From contig BTRK01000004.1 of assembly GCA_036245805.1 (NCBI GenBank), positions 186,001 to 250,000 on the forward strand: a stretch of 64,000 bases of DNA, given 5' to 3'. Both the position numbers and the translations under genes were made by a program. The notes under the pieces were generated by a model that was not told the DNA's origin, did no database searches, and saw only the letters and a program-made list of their open reading frames with translations. The stretch is from Pristionchus mayeri (taxonomy: Eukaryota; Nematoda; Chromadorea; Rhabditida; Neodiplogasteridae). Below are positions 11,509-22,985 of this stretch, one piece after another; the first letter of the stretch is position 1, and every line of letters begins with the position of its first letter.

Positions 11509-13228
11509 GGGAGGACCCATTGTTAATGCAGGACCCATGGTTAAGGGAGGACCCAAAGTTGAGGCAGGACCCATGGTTAAGGCAGGCGGGACCCATAGTT
11601 AAGGCAGGACCCATTGTTAATGCAGGGCCCATGGTTAATGCACGACCCACGGTTAAGGCAGGACCCATGGTTAATGCACGACCCACGGTTAAGGCAGGAC
11701 CCATGGTTAAGGGAGGACCCGTGGTTAAGGCAGGACCCATAGTTAAGGCAGGACCCATGGTTAAGGTAACACCCATGGTTAATGCAGGACCCATGGTTAA
11801 GGCAGGACCCATGGTTAAGTTAAGATTCATGAGTAAGGCAGGACCCACGGTTAAGTTAAGATCCATGAGTAAGGCAGGACCCATGGTTAAGGCAGGACCC
11901 ATGGTTAAGGCAGGACCCATGGTTAAGGCAGGACCCATGGTTATGGCAGGACCCATGGTTAAGGCAGGACCCATGGTTAAGGTAAGACCCATGGTTAAGG
12001 CACGTCCCATGGTTAAGGTAAGACCCATGGTTAAGGCACGTCCCATGGTTAAGGTAAGACCCATGGTTATGGCAGGACCCATAGTTAAGGCAGGACCCAT
12101 AGTTAAGGGAGGACCCATTGTTAATGCAGGACCCATGGTTAAGGGAGGACCCAAAGTTGAGGCAGGGCCCATGGTTAATGCACGACCCACGGTTAAGGCA
12201 GGACCCGTGGTTAAGGCAGGACCCATAGTTAAGGCAGGACCCATAGTTAAGGCAGGACCCATAGTTAATGCAGGACCCATTGTTAATGCAGGACCCATGG
12301 TTAAGGCAGGACCAATGGTTAAGTTAAGACCCATGAGTAAGGCAGGACCCATGGTTAAGGCATATCCCATGGTTAAGGCAGGACCCATGGTTAAGATAAG
12401 ACCCATGGTTAAGGCAGCACCCATGGTTAAGGCAGGACCTATGGTTAAGGTAAGACCCATGGTTATGGCAGGACCCATGGTTAAGGTAGGACCCATGGTT
12501 AAGGCAGGACCCATGGTTAAGGCAGGACCCATAGTTAAGGCAGGACACATGGTTAAGGCAGGACCCATGGTTATGGCAGGACCCATGATTAAGGCAGGAC
12601 CCATGGTTAAGGTAAGACCCATGGTTAAGGCACGTCCCATGGTTAAGGTAAGACCCATGGTTATGGCAGGACCCATAGTTAAGGCAGGACCTATTGTTAA
12701 GGCAGGACTCCATTGTTAATGCAGGACTCCATTGTTAATGCAGGACCCATGGTTAAGGCAGGACCCATGGTTAAGTTAAGATCCATGAGTAAGGCAGGAT
12801 CCATGGTTAAGGCAGGACCCATGGTTAAGATAAGACCCATGGTTAAGGCAGGACCCATGGTTAAGGTAAGACCCATGGGCTAGGCAGGGCCCATGGTTAA
12901 GGCAGGACCTATGGTTAAGGTAAGACCCATGGTTATGGCAGGACCCATGGTTAAGGTAGGACCCATGGTTAAGGCAGGACCCATGGTTAAGGCAGGACCC
13001 ATAGTTAAGGCAGGACACATGGTTAAGGCAGGACTCATAGTTAAGGCAGGACCCATGGTTAAGGCAGGACCCATGGTTAAGGCAGGACCCATGGTTATGG
13101 CAGGACCCATGGTTAAGGCAGGACCCATGGTTAAGGTAAGACCCGTGGTTAAGGCAGGACCCATAGTTAAGGCAGGACCTATTGTTAAGGCTGGACCCAT
13201 GGTTAAGGCAGGCAGAACCCATAGTTAA
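11509..13228 (+). repeat. 1720-bp HOR unit (58-bp-deleted form)
   Basis: Same order as the preceding unit, but a 58-bp deletion (two 18-bp and one 22-bp monomer) at about 12107 removes the internal GGCA-duplicated monomer. 1720 is 95 monomers plus 10 bp, as expected with one +4 monomer gone. Because the frame-shifting monomer is absent, frames stay open for about 400 codons on both strands; this is a by-product, not evidence of a gene. Confidence 0.85.
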
Positions 13229-15226
13229 GGGAGGACCCATTGTTAATGCAGGACCCATGGTTAAGGGAGGACCCAAAGTTGAGGCAGGACCCATGGTTAA
13301 GGCAGGCGGGACCCATAGTTAAGGCAGGACCCATTGTTAATGCAGGGCCCATGGTTAATGCACGACCCACGGTTAAGGCAGGACCCATGGTTAATGCACG
13401 ACCCACGGTTAAGGCAGGACCCATGGTTAAGGGAGGACCCGTGGTTAAGGCAGGACCCATAGTTAAGGCAGGACCCATGGTTAAGGTAACACCCATGGTT
13501 AATGCAGGACCCATGGTTAAGGCAGGACCCATGGTTAAGTTAAGATTCATGAGTAAGGCAGGACCCACGGTTAAGTTAAGATCCATGAGTAAGGCAGGAC
13601 CCATGGTTAAGGCAGGACCCATGGTTAAGGCAGGACCCATGGTTATGGCAGGACCCATGGTTAAGGCAGGACCCATGGTTAAGGTAAGACCCATGGTTAA
13701 GGCACGTCCCATGGTTAAGGTAAGACCCATGGTTAAGGCACGTCCCATGGTTAAGGTAAGACCCATGGTTATGGCAGGACCCATAGTTAAGGCAGGACCC
13801 ATAGTTAAGGCAGGACCTATTGTTAAGGCAGGACCCATGGTTAAGGCAGGCAGGACCCATAGTTAAGGGAGGACCCATTGTTAATGCAGGACCCATGGTT
13901 AAGGGAGGACCCAAAGTTGAGGCAGGGCCCATGGTTAATGCACGACCCACGGTTAAGGCAGGACCCGTGGTTAAGGCAGGACCCATAGTTAAGGCAGGAC
14001 CCATAGTTAAGGCAGGACCCATAGTTAATGCAGGACCCATTGTTAATGCAGGACCCATGGTTAAGGCAGGACCAATGGTTAAGTTAAGACCCATGAGTAA
14101 GGCAGGACCCATGGTTAAGGCATATCCCATGGTTAAGGCAGGACCCATGGTTAAGATAAGACCCATGGTTAAGGCAGCACCCATGGTTAAGGCAGGACCT
14201 ATGGTTAAGGTAAGACCCATGGTTATGGCAGGACCCATGGTTAAGGTAGGACCCATGGTTAAGGTAGGACCCATGGTTAAGGCAGGACCCATGGTTAAGG
14301 CAGGACCCATAGTTAAGGCAGGACACATGGTTAAGGCAGGACCCATGGTTATGGCAGGACCCATGATTAAGGCAGGACCCATGGTTAAGGTAAGACCCAT
14401 GGTTAAGGCACGTCCCATTGTTAAGGTAAGACCCATGGTTATGGCAGGACCCATAGTTAAGGCAGGACCCATAGTTAAGGCAGGACCTATTGTTAAGGCA
14501 GGACTCCATTGTTAATGCAGGACTCCATTGTTAATGCAGGACCCATGGTTAAGGCAGGACCCATGGTTAAGTTAAGATCCATGAGTAAGGCAGGATCCAT
14601 GGTTAAGGCAGGACCCATGGTTAAGGTAGGCAGGACCCATAGTTAAGGGAGGACCCATTGTTAATGCAGGACCCATGGTTAAGGGAGGACCCAAAGTTGA
14701 GGCAGGGCCCATGGTTAATGCACGACCCACGGTTAAGGCAGGACACATGGTTAAGGGAGGACCCGTGGTTAAGGCAGGACCCATAGTTAAGGCAGGACCC
14801 ATAGTTAAGGCAGGACCCATAGTTAAGGCAGGACCCATTGTTAATGCAGGACCCATGGTTAAGGCAGGACCAATGGTTAAGTTAAGACCCATGAGTAAGG
14901 CAGGACCCATGGTTAAGGCATATCCCATGGTTAAGGCAGGACCCATGGTTAAGATAAGACCCATGGTTAAGGCAGGACCCATGGTTAAGGTAAGACCCAT
15001 GGTTATGGCAGGACCCATGGTTAAGGTAGGACCCATGGTTAAGGCATATCCCATGGTTAAGTTAAGATCCATGAGTAAGGCAGGACCCATGGTTAAGGCA
15101 TATCCCATGGTTAAGGCAGGACCCATGGTTAAGGAAGGACCCGTGGTTAAGGCAGGACCCATAGTTAAGGCAGGACCTATTGTTAAGGCTGGACCCATGG
15201 TTAAGGCAGGCAGAACCCACAGTTAA
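13229..15226 (+). repeat. 1998-bp HOR unit (extended form)
   Basis: Full-form unit followed, after its GGACTCC doublet near 14504, by a second stretch equivalent to 9140-9748 (AAAGTTGAGG, GCACGACCCACGG, GCATATCCC, GGAAGGACCCGTGG). 1998 bp equals 110 monomers plus 18 bp from four 22-bp monomers and one doublet. The switch near 14618 is the super-HOR junction. Confidence 0.82.
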
Positions 15227-17022
15227 GGGAGGACCCATTGTTAATGCAGGACCCATGGTTAAGGGAGGACCCAAAGTTGAGGCAGGACCCATGGTTAAGG
15301 CAGGCGGGACCCATAGTTAAGGCAGGACCCATTGTTAATGCAGGGCCCATGGTTAATGCACGACCCACGGTTAAGGCAGGACCCATGGTTAATGCACGAC
15401 CCACGGTTAAGGCAGGACCCATGGTTAAGGGAGGACCCGTGGTTAAGGCAGGACCCATAGTTAAGGCAGGACCCATGGTTAAGGTAACACCCATGGTTAA
15501 TGCAGGACCCATGGTTAAGGCAGGACCCATGGTTAAGTTAAGATTCATGAGTAAGGCAGGACCCACGGTTAAGTTAAGATCCATGAGTAAGGCAGGACCC
15601 ATGGTTAAGGCAGGACCCATGGTTAAGGCAGGACCCATGGTTAAGGCAGGACCCATGGTTATGGCAGGACCCATGGTTAAGGCAGGACCCATGGTTAAGG
15701 TAAGACCCATGGTTAAGGCACGTCCCATGGTTAAGGTAAGACCCATGGTTAAGGCACGTCCCATGGTTAAGGTAAGACCCATGGTTATGGCAGGACCCAT
15801 AGTTAAGGCAGGACCCATAGTTAAGGCAGGACCTATTGTTAAGGCAGGACCCATGGTTAAGGCAGGCAGGACCCATAGTTAAGGGAGGACCCATTGTTAA
15901 TGCAGGACCCATGGTTAAGGGAGGACCCAAAGTTGAGGCAGGGCCCATGGTTAATGCACGACCCACGGTTAAGGCAGGACCCGTGGTTAAGGCAGGACCC
16001 ATAGTTAAGGCAGGACCCATAGTTAAGGCAGGACCCATAGTTAATGCAGGACCCATTGTTAATGCAGGACCCATGGTTAAGGCAGGACCAATGGTTAAGT
16101 TAAGACCCATGAGTAAGGCAGGACCCATGGTTAAGGCATATCCCATGGTTAAGGCAGGACCCATGGTTAAGATAAGACCCATGGTTAAGGCAGCACCCAT
16201 GGTTAAGGCAGGACCTATGGTTAAGGTAAGACCCATGGTTATGGCAGGACCCATGGTTAAGGTAGGACCCATGGTTAAGGCAGGACCCATGGTTAAGGCA
16301 GGACCCATAGTTAAGGCAGGACACATGGTTAAGGCAGGACCCATGGTTATGGCAGGACCCATGATTAAGGCAGGACCCATGGTTAAGGTAAGACCCATGG
16401 TTAAGGCACGTCCCATGGTTAAGGTAAGACCCATGGTTATGGCAGGACCCATAGTTAAGGCAGGACCCATAGTTAAGGCAGGACCTATTGTTAAGGCAGG
16501 ACTCCATTGTTAATGCAGGACTCCATTGTTAATGCAGGACCCATGGTTAAGGCAGGACCCATGGTTAAGTTAAGATCCATGAGTAAGGCAGGATCCATGG
16601 TTAAGGCAGGACCCATGGTTAAGATAAGACCCATGGTTAAGGCAGGACCCATGGTTAAGGTAAGACCCATGGGCTAGGCAGGGCCCATGGTTAAGGCAGG
16701 ACCTATGGTTAAGGTAAGACCCATGGTTTTGGCAGGACCCATGGTTAAGGTAGGACCCATGGTTAAGGCAGGACCCATGGTTAAGGCAGGACCCATAGTT
16801 AAGGCAGGACACATGGTTAAGGCAGGACCCATAGTTAAGGCAGGACCCATGGTTAAGGCAGGACCCATGGTTAAGGCAGGACCCATGGTTATGGCAGGAC
16901 CCATGGTTAAGGCAGGACCCATGGTTAAGGTAAGACCCGTGGTTAAGGCAGGACCCATAGTTAAGGCAGGACCTATTGTTAAGGCTGGACCCATGGTTAA
17001 GGCAGGCAGAACCCATAGTTAA
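15227..17022 (+). repeat. 1796-bp HOR unit (full form)
   Basis: Counterpart of 9749-11508, longer by exactly 36 bp: it keeps GCAGCACCC followed by GGACCTATGG and GGTAAGACCC near 16.19-16.23 kb, where the earlier unit goes straight from GCAGCACCC to ATGGTTATGG. 1796 is 99 monomers plus 14 bp. Confidence 0.85.
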
Positions 17023-18976
17023 GGGAGGACCCATTGTTAATGCAGGACCCATGGTTAAGGGAGGACCCAAAGTTGAGGCAGGACCCATGGTTAAGGCAGG
17101 CGGGACCCATAGTTAAGGCAGGACCCATTGTTAATGCAGGGCCCATGGTTAATGCACGACCCACGGTTAAGGCAGGACCCATGGTTAATGCACGACCCAC
17201 GGTTAAGGCAGGACCCATGGTTAAGGGAGGACCCGTGGTTAAGGCAGGACCCATAGTTAAGGCAGGACCCATGGTTAAGGTAACACCCATGGTTAATGCA
17301 GGACCCATGGTTAAGGCAGGACCCATGGTTAAGTTAAGATTCATGAGTAAGGCAGGACCCACGGTTAAGTTAAGATCCATGAGTAAGGCAGGACCCATGG
17401 TTAAGGCAGGACCCATGGTTAAGGCAGGACCCATGGTTATGGCAGGACCCATGGTTAAGGCAGGACCCATGGTTAAGGTAAGACCCATGGTTAAGGCACG
17501 TCCCATGGTTAAGGTAAGACCCATGGTTAAGGCACGTCCCATGGTTAAGGTAAGACCCATGGTTATGGCAGGACCCATAGTTAAGGCAGGACCCATAGTT
17601 AAGGGAGGACCCATTGTTAATGCAGGACCCATGGTTAAGGGAGGACCCAAAGTTGAGGCAGGGCCCATGGTTAATGCACGACCCACGGTTAAGGCAGGAC
17701 CCGTGGTTAAGGCAGGACCCATAGTTAAGGCAGGACCCATAGTTAAGGCAGGACCCATAGTTAATGCAGGACCCATTGTTAATGCAGGACCCATGGTTAA
17801 GGCAGGACCAATGGTTAAGTTAAGACCCATGAGTAAGGCAGGACCCATGGTTAAGGCATATCCCATGGTTAAGGCAGGACCCATGGTTAAGGCAGGACCT
17901 ATGGTTAAGGTAAGACCCATGGTTATGGCAGGACCCATGGTTAAGGTAGGACCCATGGTTAAGGCAGGACCCATGGTTAAGGCAGGACCCATAGTTAAGG
18001 CAGGACACATGGTTAAGGCAGGACCCATAGTTAAGGCAGGACACATGGTTAAGGCAGGACCCATGGTTATGGCAGGACCTATGGTTAAGGTAAGACCCAT
18101 GGTTATGGCAGGACCCATGGTTAAGGTAGGACCCATGGTTAAGGCAGCACCCATGGTTAAGGCAGGACCTATGGTTAAGGTAAGACCCATGGTTATGGCA
18201 GGACCCATGGTTAAGGTAGGACCCATGGTTAAGGCAGGACCCATGGTTAAGGCAGGACCCATAGTTAAGGCAGGACACATGGTTAAGGCAGGACCCATGG
18301 TTATGGCAGGACCCATGATTAAGGCAGGACCCATGGTTAAGGTAAGACCCATGGTTAAGGCACGTCCCATGGTTAAGGTAAGACCCATGGTTATGGCAGG
18401 ACCCATAGTTAAGGCAGGACCCATAGTTAAGGCAGGACCTATTGTTAAGGCAGGACTCCATTGTTAATGCAGGACTCCATTGTTAATGCAGGACCCATGG
18501 TTAAGGCAGGACCCATGGTTAAGTTAAGATCCATGAGTAAGGCAGGATCCATGGTTAAGGCAGGACCCATGGTTAAGATAAGACCCATGGTTAAGGCAGG
18601 ACCCATGGTTAAGGTAAGACCCATGGGCTAGGCAGGGCCCATGGTTAAGGCAGGACCTATGGTTAAGGTAAGACCCATGGTTATGGCAGGACCCATGGTT
18701 AAGGTAGGACCCATGGTTAAGGCAGGACCCATGGTTAAGGCAGGACCCATAGTTAAGGCAGGACACATGGTTAAGGCAGGACCCATAGTTAAGGCAGGAC
18801 CCATGGTTAAGGCAGGACCCATGGTTAAGGCAGGACCCATGGTTATGGCAGGACCCATGGTTAAGGCAGGACCCATGGTTAAGGTAAGACCCGTGGTTAA
18901 GGCAGGACCCATAGTTAAGGCAGGACCTATTGTTAAGGCTGGACCCATGGTTAAGGCAGGCAGAACCCATAGTTAA
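17023..18976 (+). repeat. 1954-bp HOR unit (58-bp-deleted form, expanded)
   Basis: Counterpart of 11509-13228 with the same 58-bp deletion junction (near 17603) plus a 234-bp (13-monomer) internal expansion at about 17.88-18.14 kb, in which the GGACACATGG / ATGGTTATGG run is repeated. It holds the longest stop-free spans in the window (477 codons on +, 475 on -), purely because frame-breaking monomers are missing here. Confidence 0.85.
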
Positions 18977-20427
18977 GGGAGGACCCATTGTTAATGCAGG
19001 ACCCATGGTTAAGGGAGGACCCAAAGTTGAGGCAGGACCCATGGTTAAGGCAGGCGGGACCCATAGTTAAGGCAGGACCCATTGTTAATGCAGGGCCCAT
19101 GGTTAATGCACGACCCACGGTTAAGGCAGGACCCATGGTTAATGCACGACCCACGGTTAAGGCAGGACCCATGGTTAAGGGAGGACCCGTGGTTAAGGCA
19201 GGACCCATAGTTAAGGCAGGACCCATGGTTAAGGTAACACCCATGGTTAATGCAGGACCCATGGTTAAGGCAGGACCCATGGTTAAGTTAAGATTCATGA
19301 GTAAGGCAGGACCCACGGTTAAGTTAAGATCCATGAGTAAGGCAGGACCCATGGTTAAGGCAGGACCCATGGTTAAGGCAGGACCCATGGTTAAGGCAGG
19401 ACCCATGGTTATGGCAGGACCCATGGTTAAGGCAGGACCCATGGTTAAGGTAAGACCCATGGTTAAGGCACGTCCCATGGTTAAGGTAAGACCCATGGTT
19501 AAGGCACGTCCCATGGTTAAGGTAAGACCCATGGTTATGGCAGGACCCATAGTTAAGGCAGGACCCATAGTTAAGGCAGGACCTATTGTTAAGGCAGGAC
19601 CCATGGTTAAGGCAGGCAGGACCCATAGTTAAGGGAGGACCCATTGTTAATGCAGGACCCATGGTTAAGGGAGGACCCAAAGTTGAGGCAGGGCCCATGG
19701 TTAATGCACGACCCACGGTTAAGGCAGGACCCGTGGTTAAGGCAGGACCCATAGTTAAGGCAGGACCCATAGTTAAGGCAGGACCCATAGTTAATGCAGG
19801 ACCCATTGTTAATGCAGGACCCATGGTTAAGGCAGGACCAATGGTTAAGTTAAGACCCATGAGTAAGGCAGGACCCATGGTTAAGGCATATCCCATGGTT
19901 AAGGCAGGACCCATGGTTAAGATAAGACCCATGGTTAAGGCAGCACCCATGGTTAAGGCAGGACCTATGGTTAAGGTAAGACCCATGGTTATGGCAGGAC
20001 CCATGGTTAAGGTAGGACCCATGGTTAAGGCAGGACCCATGGTTAAGGCAGGACCCATAGTTAAGGCAGGACACATGGTTAAGGCAGGACCCATGGTTAT
20101 GGCAGGACCCATGATTAAGGCAGGACCCATGGTTAAGGTAAGACCCATGGTTAAGGCACGTCCCATGGTTAAGGTAAGACCCATGGTTATGGCAGGACCC
20201 ATAGTTAAGGCAGGACCCATAGTTAAGGCAGGACCTATTGTTAAGGCAGGACTCCATTGTTAATGCAGGACTCCATTGTTAATGCAGGACCCATGGTTAA
20301 GGCAGGACCCATGGTTAAGTTAAGATCCATGAGTAAGGCAGGATCCATGGTTAAGGCAGGACCCATGGTTAAGATAAGACCCATGGTTAAGGCAGGACCC
20401 ATGGTTAAGGTAAGACCCATGGGCTAG

Positions 20428-22985
20428 GCAGGGCCCATGGTTAAGGCAGGACCTATGGTTAAGGTAAGACCCATGGTTATGGCAGGACCCATGGTTAAGG
20501 TAGGACCCATGGTTAAGGCAGGACCCATGGTTAAGGCAGGACCCATAGTTAAGGCAGGACACATGGTTAAGGCAGGACCCATAGTTATGGCAGGACCCAT
20601 GGTTAAGGCAGGACCCATGGTTAAGGCAGGACCCATGGTTATGGCAGGACCCATGGTTAAGGCAGGACCCATGGTTAAGGTAAGACCCATGGTTAAAGCA
20701 CGTCCCATGGTTAAGGTAAGACCCATGGTTATGGCAGGACCCATAGTTAAGGCAGGACCCATAGTTAAGGCAGGACCTATTGTTAAGGCAGGACCCATGG
20801 TTAAGGCAGGCAGGACCCATAGTTAAGGGAGGACCCAAAGTTGAGGCAGGGCCCATGGTTAATGCACGACCCACGGTTAAGGCAGGACCCATGGTTAAGG
20901 GAGGACCCGTGGTTAAGGCAGGACCCATAGTTAAGGCAGGACCCATAGTTAAGGCAGGACCCATAGTTAAGGCAGGACCCATTGTTAATGCAGGCCCCAT
21001 GGTTAAGGGAGGACCCAAAGTTGAGGCAGGGCCCATGGTTAATGCACGACCCACGGTTAAGGCAGGACCCATGGTTAAGGGAGGACCCGTGGTTAAGGCA
21101 GGACCCATAGTTAAGGCAGAACCCATAGTTAAGGCAGGACCCATAGTTAAGGCAGGACCCATTGTTAATGCAGGACCCATGGTTAAGGCAGGACCAATGG
21201 TTAAGTTAAGACCCATGAGTAAGGCAGGACCCATGGTTAAGGCATATCCCATGGTTAAGGCAGGACCAATGGTTAAGATAAGACCCATGGTTAAGGCAGG
21301 ACCCATGGTTAAGGTAAGACCCATGGGTTAGGCAGGGCCCATGGTTAAGGCAGGACCTATGGTTAAGGTAAGACCTATGGTTATGGCAGGACCCATGGTT
21401 AAGGTAGGACCCATGGTTAAGGCAGGACCCATGGTTATGGCAGGACCCATGGTTAAGGCAGGACCCATGGTTAATGCAGGACCCACGGTTAAGGCAGGAC
21501 CCATGGTTAAGGGAGGACCCGTGGTTAAGGCAGGACCCATAGTTAAGTCAGGACCCATAGTTAAGGCAGGACCCATAGTTAAGTTAAGATCCATGAGTAA
21601 GGCAGGACCCATGGTTAAGGCATATCCCATGGTTAAGGCAGGACCCATGGTTAAGGAAGGACCCGTGGTTAAGGCAGGACCCATAGTTAAGGCAGGACCC
21701 ATAGTTAAGGCAGGACCTATTGTTAAGGCTGGACCCATGGTTAAGGCAGGCAGAACCCATAGTTAAGGGAGGACCCATTGTTAATGCAGGACCCATGGTT
21801 AAGGGAGGACCCAAAGTTGAGGCAGGACCCATGGTTAAGGCAGGCGGGACCCATAGTTAAGGCAGGAACCATTGTTAATGCTGGACCCATGGTTAAGGGA
21901 GGACCCATTGTTAATGCAGGGCCCATGGTTAATGCACGACCCACGGTTAAGGCAGGACCCATGGTTAAGGGAGGACCCGTGGTTAAGGCAGGACCCATAG
22001 TTAAGGCAGGACCCATGGTTAAGGTAACACCCATGGTTAATGCAGGACCCATGGTTAAGGCAGGACCCATGGTTAAGTTAAGATCCATGAGTAAGGCAGG
22101 ACCCATGGTTAAGGCAGGACCCATGGTTAAGGCAGGACCCATGGTTAAGGCAGGACCCATGGTTATGGCAGGACCCATGGTTAAGGCAGGACCCATGGTT
22201 AAGGTAAGACCCATGGTTAAGGCACGTCCCATGGTTAAGGTAAGACCCATGGTTAAGGCACGTCCCATGGTTAAGGTAAGACCCATGGTTATGGCAGGAC
22301 CCATAGTTAAGGCAGGACCCATAGTTAAGGCAGGACCTATTGTTAAGGCAGGACCCATGGTTAAGGCAGGCAGGACCCATAGTTAAGGGAGGACCCATTG
22401 TTAATGCAGGACCCATGGTTAAGGGAGGACCCAAAGTTGAGGCAGGGCCCATGGTTAATGCAGGACCCTTGGTTAAGGGAGGACCCAAAGTTGAGGCAGG
22501 ACCCATGGTTAAGGCAGGCGGGACCCATAGTTAAGGCAGGAACCATTGTTAATGCTGGACCCATGGTTAAGGGAGGACCCATAGTTAAGGCAGGACCCAT
22601 TGTTAATGCAGGACCCATGGTTAAGGCAGGACCAATGGTTAAGTTAAGACCCATGAGTAAGGCAGGACCCATGGTTAAGGCATATCCCATGGTTAAGGCA
22701 GGACCCATGGTTAAGATAAGACCCATGGTTAAGGCAGGACCCATGGTTAAGGTAAGACCCATGGGTTAGGCAGGGCCCATGGTTAAGGCAGGACCTATGG
22801 TTAAGGTAAGACCCATGGTTATGGCAGGACCCATGGTTAAGGTAGGACCCATGGTTAAGGCAGGACCCATGGTTAAGGCAGGACCCATAGTTAAGGCAGG
22901 ACACATGGTTAAGGCAGGACCCATAGTTAAGATAAGACCCATGGTTAAGGCAGGACCCATGGTTAAGGTAAGACCCATGGGCTAG
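20428..22985 (+). repeat. 2.56-kb HOR unit, copy 1
   Basis: Bounded by GGGCTAGG landmarks ending at 20427 and 22985. It is near-identical to 22986-25380, with offset 2558 at the left and 2414 to 2450 further right. Shared private marks include GGTTAAAGCACG (near 20695 and 23253), TTAAGTCAGGACCC (near 21546 and 23960) and GGAACCATTG with TTAATGCTGG. Copy 1 has a 180-bp duplication of the AAAGTTGAGG to ATAG run (starting 20831 and 21011) and lacks a 36-bp piece, net +144 bp. The unit's last 50 bp (AGATAAGACCC to TAG) are not shared. Confidence 0.82.

Larger units (their letters stand above)
9140..14617 (+). repeat. 5.5-kb super-HOR, copy 1
   Basis: This segment begins at a GGTAGGCAGG monomer that recurs at 14618. 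Landmarks throughout match those in 14618-20365 at an offset of 5478 bp, rising to 5514 and then 5748 bp as defined 18-bp-multiple indels accumulate. It contains most of three 1.7-2.0-kb HOR units, three GGACTCC doublets (near 10988, 12708, 14504), and the AGATTCATGAG / CCCACGG pair seen in this family. Relative to copy 2 it lacks a 36-bp dimer near 10725 and a 13-monomer expansion. Confidence 0.82.
14618..20365 (+). repeat. 5.7-kb super-HOR, copy 2
   Basis: Tandem second copy of 9140-14617, 270 bp (15 monomers) longer. The difference is the sum of local changes I can place: +36 bp near 16.2 kb, -18 bp near 17.4 kb, +234 bp (13 monomers) at about 17.88-18.14 kb, and +18 bp near 18.4 kb. One private base, CCATGGTTTTGGC near 16729, separates it from copy 1. 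The right edge is placed where homology to the position just before 14618 ends. Confidence 0.82.

Noticed and set aside
17034..18467. 477-codon + strand open frame (MVKAGP-type hexapeptide repeat) as a gene
   Set aside because: It overlaps a 475-codon open frame on the - strand, exists because a 58-bp deletion removed a frame-breaking monomer, begins in a shifted frame at an ATG inside a monomer, and has no non-repeat terminus or flanking signals.
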